From Enteractinococcus helveticum (GTDB taxonomy: Bacteria; Actinomycetota; Actinomycetes; Actinomycetales; Micrococcaceae), in NCBI RefSeq assembly GCF_020742345.1, contig NZ_DYXC01000001.1:1-13233 (forward strand): a stretch of DNA of 13,233 bases, in the 5' to 3' direction. The notes below the pieces were generated by a model. That model worked only from the letters and a program-made list of their open reading frames with translations, was not told where the DNA came from and made no database searches. Below, in pieces: positions 7,125-13,233 of the stretch (position 1 is its first letter; every line of letters begins with the position of its first letter). The position numbers and the translations under genes were made by a program.

Positions 7125-8567
7125 TTACTTGCCGATGGCGATGTCTGCCCAGACCATGTGGTGTGGGTTGTCGCTGGATTGGATACCGAAGTGACCGCGG
7201 TAGACGTCATTATGTGCGGTACCGGTTTCCAGTACGCCAGCGTCGGTCACCGACAGGTCAGCACCGGGCAGGACGTAGTCAGCGCGGTAGGTTTGCCCCT
7301 CAGTGTCTGGGACTGGTGCCGTATGATATTCGGCGTCAGGGTTATTGGGTAGTACGCCGCGACCTAGGGCAGTGGGTGGCAGGGTGCGTTCTTGTTGCGG
7401 GTCAACAATGGTTTCGGATTGCAGCAGTTCGGAGATGGCTGCTGGTTCGGCGGGGCCGTGGCCTTGCGGATCGGCTTTTAGTGAGCCTGCGATGACGAAT
7501 GCTGCATTATCTTCTAGTGGGCCTCGGTTGCCGCGGTGATCCAAGATGTAGTTGGTGTCGGATTCCAGATAGTCTTGCCAGAACCGAATTTGGTCGCTGT
7601 TGCGGGCCTGTGCGTGCGGGGTGGCGGAGACATCTTCAGTTGCTGATGCCAGCACGTGGAGGATTTCGCCGTCAATTTCAATGGGGACATCCCAGTGGGC
7701 GACCGATGATAGTGGCAGAATGTCGCGTTCCAGTTCCGTGAAGTCTGCTGGAATGCTGTTGTCTGGCACACTGCTCCATGGCAAGGAAGAGAAGTCTCGG
7801 ATGCGGGCGGTGTCGATGGGGTACTTGGAGTACACGATCATAGATGACTGGCCAGGGAAGTCCCCGTAGCCCAGGGCGTCACCTGGTCCGCCGATCGTGC
7901 CATCACGGTCAAGGTCAGCACCAGATTCCACCCCGGCGTTGCTCTGATCGGTGTAGAAATATGGGTAGGTGACGCCGGTCCTATCGTCGCTCCCCACAGC
8001 CAGATAGTTGGTGTTAAAAGCTTGTGCCAGCTTCGCGCCGGCGTCAGTGTCAATACCAGTCAGCACGAGAACGTCTGGTCGAACGGTTTGAATGATTCGC
8101 GCCACTTCGGTGGCATCTTCGGTGCCGGGAGCTGATAGCTCTTCGAAGAGTTCCCCCGCGGAGTCACGGCTCAGTGCTGCGTTATAAGTCGCCACACGCA
8201 ACGAGTTATCTTGTGTGCCTTTCAATACTGGCACGCTGTCAACTGGCAGAACCTGTTCAGTGGATTCGGCCACAGCCGGCTGGTCACTCAACATGTCTTG
8301 GACACCATCTGCGATAACTTCAGATCCCGGCCGCGGACAATATCCAAGGTCAGATCCCGAGCTAGTGTCGTCTGCTGTCGCTACCTGATTTGGAGTCGCA
8401 AAACTCAGCGCAAGACATCCGGCCGCAGCCGCGATGAGCGCTGATTTTTGCACTCGAAAAACAGGGCGATTTTTATGCACAACGGTTAGCATAGACGCGA
8501 AACGACCGCGACAAAAGCGGCGGTGAGGTCCTCGAAACTTACTCAAAAACCGTCCTATCCCATACAT
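7125..8567 (-). CDS. Secreted endonuclease/exonuclease/phosphatase-fold protein with degenerate active site
   Basis: The 480-residue product has a Sec-type signal: a basic stretch, then ALIAAAAGCLALSFA (43-57) and a likely cleavage near VATADD. The mature part follows the EEP fold: LRVATYNAAL with Asn129, PDVLVLTGID (164-173), a DLDRDGTIGGPGDALGYGDFPGQ segment typical of actinobacterial secreted members, SHWDVP-like AHWDVP, FVIAGSLKADP (357-367), RADYVLP with Asp430, and SSDNPHHMVWADI with Asp466/His470. Several active-site residues are replaced: the metal-binding Glu of the LxE motif is Gly171, the Asp and Asn of GDxN are Ser362 and Lys364, and the His after the LxS strand is Ala309. Nuclease or phosphatase activity is therefore doubtful. 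A second ATG at 8492 (Met26) would give a more typical signal peptide; neither start has a good ribosome site. It heads the four-gene run. Confidence 0.82.
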   Translation of the reverse strand: MYGIGRFLSKFRGPHRRFCRGRFASMLTVVHKNRPVFRVQKSALIAAAAGCLALSFATPNQVATADDTSSGSDLGYCPRPGSEVIADGVQDMLSDQPAVAESTEQVLPVDSVPVLKGTQDNSLRVATYNAALSRDSAGELFEELSAPGTEDATEVARIIQTVRPDVLVLTGIDTDAGAKLAQAFNTNYLAVGSDDRTGVTYPYFYTDQSNAGVESGADLDRDGTIGGPGDALGYGDFPGQSSMIVYSKYPIDTARIRDFSSLPWSSVPDNSIPADFTELERDILPLSSVAHWDVPIEIDGEILHVLASATEDVSATPHAQARNSDQIRFWQDYLESDTNYILDHRGNRGPLEDNAAFVIAGSLKADPQGHGPAEPAAISELLQSETIVDPQQERTLPPTALGRGVLPNNPDAEYHTAPVPDTEGQTYRADYVLPGADLSVTDAGVLETGTAHNDVYRGHFGIQSSDNPHHMVWADIAIGK

Positions 8568-8615
8568 CCGCGTGGTTATGCCGATCGGGCCGGTTACCGT
8601 GTGCTACAGCTCATT

Positions 8616-8658
8616 GTTACGCTACATATTCTTGATCAGACTGTGATCATTCCGTAAC
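8616..8658. repeat. Paired TGATCA palindromes within a GTTACG/CGTAAC inverted repeat
   Basis: TGATCA occurs at 8633-8638 and again at 8644-8649, with 5 bases between, one helical turn from centre to centre. Flanking them are the 6-base arms GTTACG (8616-8621) and CGTAAC (8653-8658). The block lies 50 to 90 bases upstream of the EEP-fold start, a plausible position for an operator or promoter-overlapping regulatory site. The regulator is unknown. Confidence 0.4.
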
Positions 8659-8701
8659 CTGAGCCCACCGTTTGCTCACTCAGCTCATCAAGATTCGCCC
8701 C

Positions 8702-8747
8702 TGACCAGGCCATTTACTGTGACGCACATCACGCATATTGCTGGTCA
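8702..8747. promoter_or_regulatory. CRP/GlxR-like site (8718-8733) inside a concentric 7-base dyad
   Basis: TGTGA-CGCACA-TCACG at 8718-8733 matches the TGTGA-N6-TCACA consensus of CRP-family regulators (GlxR in corynebacteria, Crp in mycobacteria) in all but the last base. Outer arms TGACCAG (8702-8708) and CTGGTCA (8741-8747) are a perfect inverted repeat centred within one base of the inner site. It lies about 150 bases upstream of the first start of the EEP-fold gene, so cAMP-responsive control of the four-gene run is possible. The match is by eye. Confidence 0.5.
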
Positions 8748-8769
8748 ATGTCCTGGATTTTCCACCCAG

Positions 8770-8860
8770 TTGCTCGGTGAAACCTCTAGAGCATCCCGAC
8801 AGAACAGCCTACTGAGGAATTTCGTTGGACAAAGCAACTTTTGACGATGACACCGAGCAA
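8770..8860. repeat. 10-base perfect inverted repeat, 71-base spacing, downstream of the exporter gene
   Basis: TTGCTCGGTG (8770-8779) and CACCGAGCAA (8851-8860) are exact reverse complements. The nearer arm begins about 21 bases after the exporter stop on the minus strand. In RNA they could close a large stem with a 71-base interior. No T-run follows, so it does not look like an intrinsic terminator. Confidence 0.4.
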
Positions 8861-8881
8861 GAAAATCATTCTGACTGGGCG

Positions 8882-9814
8882 TTATTCTGGCCTGACTTCA
8901 CCTTCGTGCTGCTCACGCACCCGCGCCTGATGCTGATCCACAACTTCACGACTCAAACGCGCTGCACTGACCGTCATACCGATCGTCGCACCGATAATGA
9001 GCAGAATGGCCAAACTTCTCAGCACCCCGAAAGTTTGATCAAGCAGCACCCAACCGATGAGAGCCGCAAAGACCGGCTCAAGGCTCAGCAGGATAGAAAA
9101 TGCGTTTCGCGGTATGCGGCGCAATGCGGCCATCTCAAAGGAAACCGGAATCACCGTGGACAGCACGGCCATCAACAAGGCCAACCAGTAGATCTCCGGG
9201 GCGAGGAACAATTCCACCATGCCACTAAACCCAACGGGCAACAACACAATTGCCGCCACGATGGTGGCCACCGGCAGTGCCTCAAGCCCAGCCAGCTGCC
9301 GCCCGATTCGCGCACTGAACAGAATATAAAACGCCCAGGATACCCCCGCGAGCACAGCAAATAGCATGCCAAGCCAATCGAAGGTGACATCTGCCGACAG
9401 GGACTCAACCCCCAGCACCAGCAGGCCAAGCCCAGCCATACCAACCCAGATGAGGTCGCGCCGACTCGTGGACAGGATCACCGCCAGCGCCAGCGGTCCA
9501 ACAAACTCAATAGCCACCGCCACGCCCAGCGGGATACGCTCCACCGCGGCATAGAAGAAGCCGTTGAGCCCGGCCAGCGTAATACCGAACAGCACGACAT
9601 CACGCCAGGCGGTTGTACTCCATCGCCACGGTGTAGGACGTGCCAACAGGATCAAGAACACAGAGGCGAGGATAAGGCGTAGCGTAGAAACACCCCATGC
9701 CCCGCCAATGGGGAACAGGTGGGTGGCAACGGCCGCACCAAGCGGTAATGCCAGGGTTGCAGCCATCACCAAGATCACACCGGTTATTGATATCCCGCGG
9801 GCGCGATTCCCCAA
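8882..9814 (-). CDS. EamA-family (RhtA-like) small-molecule/amino acid exporter
   Basis: This 310-residue inner-membrane protein has about ten hydrophobic segments in two EamA repeats (about 10-125 and 145-280). It resembles RhtA, the threonine/homoserine exporter, along its length: FPIGGAWGVSTLRL in the first segment pair, GLNGFFYAAVERIPLGVAVAIEFVGPLALA, GVSWAFYILFSARIG at the start of repeat two, STVIPVSFEMAALRRIP, and LLSLEPVFAALIGWVLLDQ. The charged C-terminal tail (about 283-310) is cytosolic. It starts with TTG at 9814, fixed by a strong ribosome site, and begins 30 bases after the pdxS stop, so it is probably cotranscribed with pdxS. Export of threonine, homoserine or a related compound is an inference from the RhtA-like sequence; the substrate is not established. 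Confidence 0.85.
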   Translation of the reverse strand: MGNRARGISITGVILVMAATLALPLGAAVATHLFPIGGAWGVSTLRLILASVFLILLARPTPWRWSTTAWRDVVLFGITLAGLNGFFYAAVERIPLGVAVAIEFVGPLALAVILSTSRRDLIWVGMAGLGLLVLGVESLSADVTFDWLGMLFAVLAGVSWAFYILFSARIGRQLAGLEALPVATIVAAIVLLPVGFSGMVELFLAPEIYWLALLMAVLSTVIPVSFEMAALRRIPRNAFSILLSLEPVFAALIGWVLLDQTFGVLRSLAILLIIGATIGMTVSAARLSREVVDQHQARVREQHEGEVRPE

Positions 9815-9820
9815 CGAGTT

Positions 9821-9826
9821 CCTCCT
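9821..9826 (-). promoter_or_regulatory. Ribosome binding site supporting a TTG start
   Basis: AGGAGG on the minus strand lies six bases before the TTG at 9814. It is the strongest such site among the minus-strand genes here and confirms the non-ATG start of the exporter gene. It lies in the 30-base gap after pdxS. Confidence 0.8.
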
Positions 9827-9844
9827 TGAATGCTTAGCGGCGCA

Positions 9845-10723
9845 TTACCACCCGCGTTCTGCCAGGCGGTGTGGTGCCGGAATTTCGGATACGCTCAGAC
9901 CCACCATGGCATCACCAATGCCGCGAGAGGCATCGGTAATAGCTTGCGGGTCGTTGTAATTTTTGACGGCGCTGACAATAGCCTTTGCGCGCGCAGTGGG
10001 GTTATCGGAGTGGAAAATACCAGAGCCAACAAACACACCATCGGCGCCCATTTGCATCATCATCGCCGCATCGGCCGGGGTTGCGATACCACCGGCAGTA
10101 AATAGTCCAACTGGCAGCTTACCCTCTTTGGCAATCTGCTTCACAAGCTCATAGGGTGCTTGGAGTTCTTTGGCAGCGACGAATAATTCGTTTTCATCCA
10201 GAGACGTCAGGGCTGCGATTTCGGCATTCAGAGTACGAATGTGTTTCATTGCCTCTGAGACGTCGCCGGTACCAGCTTCGCCCTTAGAGCGAATCATGGC
10301 GGCACCTTCGGTGATACGCCGCAGCGCTTCGCCCAGATTGGTTGCACCGCAAACAAATGGGGTTTCGAAATCCCACTTATTCACGTGGTGTACATAGTCG
10401 GCTGGTGACAACACCTCGGACTCGTCAATGAAGTCCACCCCGAGGGTTTCCAGAATTTGCGCTTCAACGAAGTGGCCGATGCGAACCTTGGCCATGACCG
10501 GAACATCCACGGCCTCGATGATCGATTCGATCAACTCCGGTGCCGAACTGCGAGCAATCCCACCTTCGGCGCGAATATCGGCGGGCACACGTTCCAGTGC
10601 CATCACTGCGGTCGCGCCAGCGTCTTGCGCAATGCGGGCTTGTTCTGCGGTGACCACATCCATAATCACTCCCCCGCGGAATTGATCGGTCAGTCCTGTT
10701 TTTACGGTGGTTTGCGCGCTCAT
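9845..10723 (-). CDS. pdxS: Pyridoxal 5'-phosphate synthase lyase subunit PdxS
   Basis: PdxS forms PLP from ribose 5-phosphate, glyceraldehyde 3-phosphate and ammonia supplied by the glutaminase PdxT; the subunits assemble as a double hexameric (dodecameric) ring. The 292-residue product is full length and strongly conserved: GGVIMDVVTAEQA with Asp22, VMAKVRIGHFVEAQ with catalytic Lys79, MIRSKGEAGTGDV with Lys147, LFTAGGIATPADAAMMMQ and the phosphate-binding GADGVFVGSGIF, ending PHRLAERGW. Asp22, Lys79 and Lys147 correspond to Asp24, Lys81 and Lys149 of the B. subtilis enzyme. The ATG has a ribosome site AAAGGA. pdxT, commonly directly downstream, is absent here; an exporter gene follows instead. 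A tandem palindromic operator lies 13 bases upstream of the start. Confidence 0.98.
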   Translation of the reverse strand: MSAQTTVKTGLTDQFRGGVIMDVVTAEQARIAQDAGATAVMALERVPADIRAEGGIARSSAPELIESIIEAVDVPVMAKVRIGHFVEAQILETLGVDFIDESEVLSPADYVHHVNKWDFETPFVCGATNLGEALRRITEGAAMIRSKGEAGTGDVSEAMKHIRTLNAEIAALTSLDENELFVAAKELQAPYELVKQIAKEGKLPVGLFTAGGIATPADAAMMMQMGADGVFVGSGIFHSDNPTARAKAIVSAVKNYNDPQAITDASRGIGDAMVGLSVSEIPAPHRLAERGW

Positions 10724-10735
10724 AGCATCCTTTCG

Positions 10736-10773
10736 TCTTTGGCCTAGGCCATACTTTTGACCTAGGCCAAAGA
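10736..10773. promoter_or_regulatory. Tandem palindromic operator in front of pdxS
   Basis: A perfect 13-base inverted repeat (TCTTTGGCCTAGG 10736-10748, CCTAGGCCAAAGA 10761-10773) has a 12-base centre. It can also be read as two direct copies 18 bases apart: TGGCCTAGGCCA (10740-10751), a perfect palindrome, and TGACCTAGGCCA (10758-10769), one base off. It lies between the pdxS start and a possible minus-strand -10 (TAATCT, just upstream), so a bound dimer pair would block pdxS transcription. In actinobacteria pdxST is commonly controlled by PdxR, a MocR-type GntR regulator; assignment to PdxR is inference. It is about 78 bases from azlC, so effects on both genes are possible. Confidence 0.65.
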
Positions 10774-10825
10774 TTAGCTTAAGTTACCGGCAAAACCTAG
10801 CTGAACCGCAACACAACTTCCCTAG

Positions 10826-10840
10826 CCCAGACTTCCTGGG
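10826..10840. repeat. Small dyad just upstream of azlC
   Basis: CCCAG-acttc-CTGGG is a perfect 5-base inverted repeat 11 bases before the first azlC ATG. It could be an operator overlapping the azlC promoter or a leader hairpin. The arms are short enough for chance. Confidence 0.25.
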
Positions 10841-10851
10841 ATTATGGAACT

Positions 10852-11586
10852 ATGCACAAGGAGTCAACGGCTGCCACACCACCCATGGATCGTCGCCAAG
10901 AAATCCGGGCCGGCCTGAAGCTCGGTATCGGCCCTGGCCTCGGCCTGTTTCCAATGGGCCTGGCCTTAGGATTGCTGGCAGCCCAATCAGGGTTACCCGG
11001 TTGGGCCGTGCCCGCCCTGTCGATTTTTGGCTACGCCGGCTCCCTGGAATTCCTCATGATCGATCTATTGATGACTGGCACCGGACTGCTGACCATCGCC
11101 GTCACCACATTTTTTGTGAACTTCCGTCACGTCTTCTACGCGTTTTCTTTCCCGCTGCACGTCGTGAAAAACCCGATCGCGAAGTTCTACTCGATGCACG
11201 CGCTCATTGACGAGGCCTACGCCGTGGCAGCAGCACATCCCACGGGGTGGACAGGGCCACGCCTGATAGCCATGCAAATCTCTATGCAGCTCTATTGGGT
11301 TGGCGGCGGCATCGTAGGCGTCCTGGTCGCCTGGGCCATCCCCGGCACGATCGAAGGCTTAGACTTCGCACTGCTGGCACTATTCATCACCCTGACCCTG
11401 GATGCCGTTCGCACGCGTGAGCAACTACCCTCCCTGATCATCGCAACACTGGCCTTCTTCGCGGCCTTATGCATTGCCCCCGACCAAATCATCTTCGCCG
11501 GCATGATCATCTTCATGGCACTACTGACCATCCGGTACTACACGGCAAAACGAAAGGGTGGGCTCTATGACCATGCTGGCAACTAG
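10852..11586 (+). CDS. azlC: AzlC family branched-chain amino acid exporter, large subunit
   Basis: AzlC with AzlD exports branched-chain amino acids and analogues (named from 4-azaleucine resistance in B. subtilis; BrnFE in Corynebacterium). The 244-residue protein is hydrophobic, with the family signature FGYAGSLEFLMIDLL (about 60-74) followed by a membrane helix and the conserved FFVNFRHVFYAFSF, then FYSMHALIDEAYAVA and C-terminal helices. The start is uncertain. The ATG at 10852 has no ribosome site but lies 6 bases after GATTAT, compatible with leaderless translation. An in-frame ATG at 10885 (Met12, MDRRQEIRAGLKLG) gives a typical family N-terminus. Its 3' end overlaps azlD by 20 bases. 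It is divergent from pdxS. Confidence 0.92.
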   Translation: MHKESTAATPPMDRRQEIRAGLKLGIGPGLGLFPMGLALGLLAAQSGLPGWAVPALSIFGYAGSLEFLMIDLLMTGTGLLTIAVTTFFVNFRHVFYAFSFPLHVVKNPIAKFYSMHALIDEAYAVAAAHPTGWTGPRLIAMQISMQLYWVGGGIVGVLVAWAIPGTIEGLDFALLALFITLTLDAVRTREQLPSLIIATLAFFAALCIAPDQIIFAGMIIFMALLTIRYYTAKRKGGLYDHAGN

Positions 11587-11926
11587 CACTCCCACCCCGC
11601 CGGCCACGTGGTACATCCTTGCCGCCGTGGCGACCATGTTCGTGGTCACCTTCGCACTGCGGGCCCTGCCATTTGCCATCCTGGCCAAACTCCGCGACTC
11701 GAAATTCGTCAACATCATGGCCCTGTGGATGCCCGCCGGAATCCTTGGGCTGCTGGCCATCGTGATCTTCTATTCCACCGCAGCCGATCCTGCCACGGTG
11801 CTATGGAAATTACTCGTCGCCGTGGCAGTGACCATCGCATCGCACTTGAGCTTAGGACGACGTACGCTCGTCTCCATCGGATTAGGGACCGTGACCTACG
11901 TCGTATTGGTCAATTTCATAGCATAA
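11567..11926 (+). CDS. azlD: AzlD family branched-chain amino acid exporter, small subunit
   Basis: The 119-residue partner of AzlC has about four membrane helices and the conserved FALRALPFAIL motif, followed by a cytosolic basic loop and KFVNIMALWMPAGILGLLAIVIFY. The ATG at 11567 is preceded by a GGTGGG ribosome site inside azlC; a GTG at 11558 in the same frame is less likely. Overlap with the end of azlC points to translational coupling and equal amounts of both subunits. The length is normal for the family. Confidence 0.9.
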   Translation: MTMLATSTPTPPATWYILAAVATMFVVTFALRALPFAILAKLRDSKFVNIMALWMPAGILGLLAIVIFYSTAADPATVLWKLLVAVAVTIASHLSLGRRTLVSIGLGTVTYVVLVNFIA

Positions 11927-11942
11927 ATGTTGTCCAACTAAC

Positions 11943-11983
11943 TTCGAAGTCCACGGGTTATGACTACACTTAGCCAAAGCTAA
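11943..11983 (+). promoter_or_regulatory. Candidate promoter and operator of the MFS transporter gene
   Basis: A -10-like TACACT lies at 11965-11970, with a weak -35-like TTCGAA at 11943-11948 (16-base spacer). Overlapping its last base is TTAGC-caaa-GCTAA (11970-11983), an inverted repeat at the expected transcription start, where a repressor would act. Motif calls are by eye and the -35 is poor. Confidence 0.35.
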
Positions 11984-11998
11984 ACCGGAAGGACATCG

Positions 11999-13222
11999 AT
12001 GCGCAATATCACCCCCTGGCGACTGGCCGTACCTTCCTTATTTTTCATGGCCTGGGGTGGCAACCACTTCACACCGCTACTACCGCTCTACCACGACGTG
12101 GCCGACCTCATCCCCTGGCAAACCAATATGCTGCTGGGCACCTACGTCTTCGGGCTGATCCCCGGCCTACTCGTTGCTGCCGCGCTTTCTGATGTGTACG
12201 GACGTAAACCCATCGCACTGGCCGGGCTCATCTCCTCGGGGATCGGCAACCTGCTCATCCTCCTGGGACCAGCCTCACTGTCCATGCTCTACACCGGCCG
12301 GTTTTTCGCCGGCCTTGCGGTTGGCATAGGCATGTCCGTGGGAACCTCGTGGATCAAAGAGCTCTCGTCTCCCGACTGGGACCCCAAGACAACCGTCGGC
12401 GCGGGAGCCCGGCGTCCATCACTGACCATGACATTAGGGTTCGGTATGGGAGCCGCCGTCACCGGTGTGCTAGCCCAATGGGCGCCGAGTCCCACCCGTA
12501 TTCCGTTCATCGTTACCATCACCCTGGTAGTCCTAACTATCATCCCCACGGCATTTACCCCCGAAACCGTGGGCCCGAACGCGCGCCAACTGCCACCACA
12601 GACTTCTTGGGTCGGGCAGCTGCACACCCCCAGTGCCGCGCACCCTGATTTCCTAATCAAGGTCGCCACCGCTGCACCGTGGGTATTCGGCACCGGCGGT
12701 ATTGCTTATGGTTTGATGCCGCAAATCATGGCCGAAACCACCGGAGACTTCACAACTCTCTACGCCACCACCCTCGCAGTGCTCACACTTGGTGTTGGCG
12801 CATTCGTTCAACCCTTTGCCCAGAAACTTGACCGCAAACTCAACGGCCGAGGTTTGCCATTGGGGCTGGCGCTCGTCGTCATTGGAATATGCACAGCCGC
12901 CCTGGCAGCACTGCACGCCGGACCGATCACCGGCATCATTGCAGCCATCGTGCTTGGTCTTGCCTACGGCACGGTATTGGTCACCGGACTAACACGCGTT
13001 CAGAAGATTGCCCCACCACACGAACTAGCTGGCCTGACCGGGATTTTCTACGCCGTGACCTACATTGGCTTCCTCTTCCCAACCGTGATTGCCGCGCTGT
13101 TGCCACTCATGCCGTACAGCACCACGCTGTTGGTCTTTGCTGGACTCGCCCTGATATCGATGCTCATTGCGTTCGGGCGCATCCGGCGAGTTCGCGGACC
13201 CTGGAATAACGGCCGCGAGTAG
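11999..13222 (+). CDS. Major facilitator superfamily transporter
   Basis: The 407-residue protein has about twelve hydrophobic segments in two halves joined by a hydrophilic loop at about 190-220. MFS motif A appears between segments 2 and 3 as AALSDVYGRKP (61-71). GRFFAGLAVGIGMSVGTSWIKEL matches the fourth and fifth segments, where motif B normally gives RxxxGxG. The start ATG has a ribosome site GGAAGGA 5 to 6 bases upstream. It follows azlD by 72 bases on the same strand and has its own candidate promoter. It is probably a drug or small-molecule proton antiporter; the substrate cannot be deduced. Its length is typical. Confidence 0.87.
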   Translation: MRNITPWRLAVPSLFFMAWGGNHFTPLLPLYHDVADLIPWQTNMLLGTYVFGLIPGLLVAAALSDVYGRKPIALAGLISSGIGNLLILLGPASLSMLYTGRFFAGLAVGIGMSVGTSWIKELSSPDWDPKTTVGAGARRPSLTMTLGFGMGAAVTGVLAQWAPSPTRIPFIVTITLVVLTIIPTAFTPETVGPNARQLPPQTSWVGQLHTPSAAHPDFLIKVATAAPWVFGTGGIAYGLMPQIMAETTGDFTTLYATTLAVLTLGVGAFVQPFAQKLDRKLNGRGLPLGLALVVIGICTAALAALHAGPITGIIAAIVLGLAYGTVLVTGLTRVQKIAPPHELAGLTGIFYAVTYIGFLFPTVIAALLPLMPYSTTLLVFAGLALISMLIAFGRIRRVRGPWNNGRE

Positions 13223-13233
13223 TCCCCTAACCG

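Larger units (their letters stand above)
8568..8881. promoter_or_regulatory. 314-base gene-free region upstream of the EEP-fold gene
   Basis: I see no coding potential here on either strand; a plus-strand frame that begins inside it is antisense to the exporter gene. It contains four separate dyads described as individual entries: a TGATCA pair inside a GTTACG/CGTAAC pair, a CRP/GlxR-like site inside a longer dyad, and a widely spaced 10-base inverted repeat near the exporter stop. The leader or promoter of the minus-strand run must lie here. No clear -35/-10 pair was found. Confidence 0.5.

Noticed and set aside
8568..8881. Possible riboswitch ahead of the EEP-fold gene (for example the c-di-AMP type found before envelope genes).
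   Set aside because: I could not find the conserved core of any riboswitch class I know; only dyads are present.
8825..9364. 179-codon plus-strand frame beginning in the gene-free stretch.
   Set aside because: Most of it is antisense to the exporter gene, and the product is a low-complexity His/Gln/Arg/Asp-rich string typical of a shadow frame.
1..13233. CRISPR arrays, tRNA or rRNA genes, insertion sequences, phage genes.
   Set aside because: No regularly spaced repeats, no tRNA-like cloverleaf, no transposase or integrase motif and no flanking direct repeats were seen on either strand.

Overview
The window looks like an actinobacterial chromosome, most likely Micrococcales/Micrococcaceae. 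The Ku and LigD proteins are of the actinobacterial type (LigD order polymerase, phosphoesterase, ligase), pyridoxal phosphate is made by the DXP-independent PdxS route, base composition is moderately GC-rich by eye, and several genes begin with GTG or TTG. This assignment is inferred from gene content; no rRNA or other taxonomic marker is present.

Layout. 1-1568 (minus) is the N-terminal part of a bis-MGD molybdopterin oxidoreductase that runs off the left edge. Upstream of it on the same strand is ku (1616-2449). ligD (2561-5020, plus) is divergent from ku, and the pair forms a complete bacterial non-homologous end-joining module. ligD converges on a tight minus-strand run, read from right to left: a secreted endonuclease/exonuclease/phosphatase-fold protein (7125-8567), a DUF456 membrane protein (6618-7115), a small alpha/beta-hydrolase-like protein (5987-6604) and an EcsC-family protein (5085-5984), with gaps of only 2 to 13 bases. 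Upstream of that run is a 314-base gene-free stretch holding several dyads, including a CRP/GlxR-like site. Next comes pdxS (9845-10723) with an RhtA-like EamA exporter gene (8882-9814) close behind, both minus. pdxS is divergent from azlC-azlD (10852-11926, plus), which encode a two-component branched-chain amino acid exporter, followed by an MFS transporter gene (11999-13222). A tandem palindromic operator lies directly in front of pdxS.

How the genes may work together. Ku binds broken ends and recruits LigD, which fills, trims and seals them. PdxS makes PLP for amino acid metabolism, and its neighbours are mostly small-molecule or amino acid exporters, so the right third reads as an amino acid and cofactor homeostasis neighbourhood. 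The function of the four-gene EEP/DUF456/hydrolase/EcsC run is unknown.

The most unusual signal is a repeated loss of canonical active-site residues in otherwise well-preserved reading frames. The molybdoenzyme has Ser, His, Asp and Asp where the four cysteines of the N-terminal [4Fe-4S] site are expected. The hydrolase-like protein has Gly in place of the nucleophilic Ser and no recognisable catalytic His. The EEP-fold protein has lost its metal-binding Glu, the Asp and Asn of GDxN, and one His. These look like dedicated non-canonical proteins rather than decaying pseudogenes.
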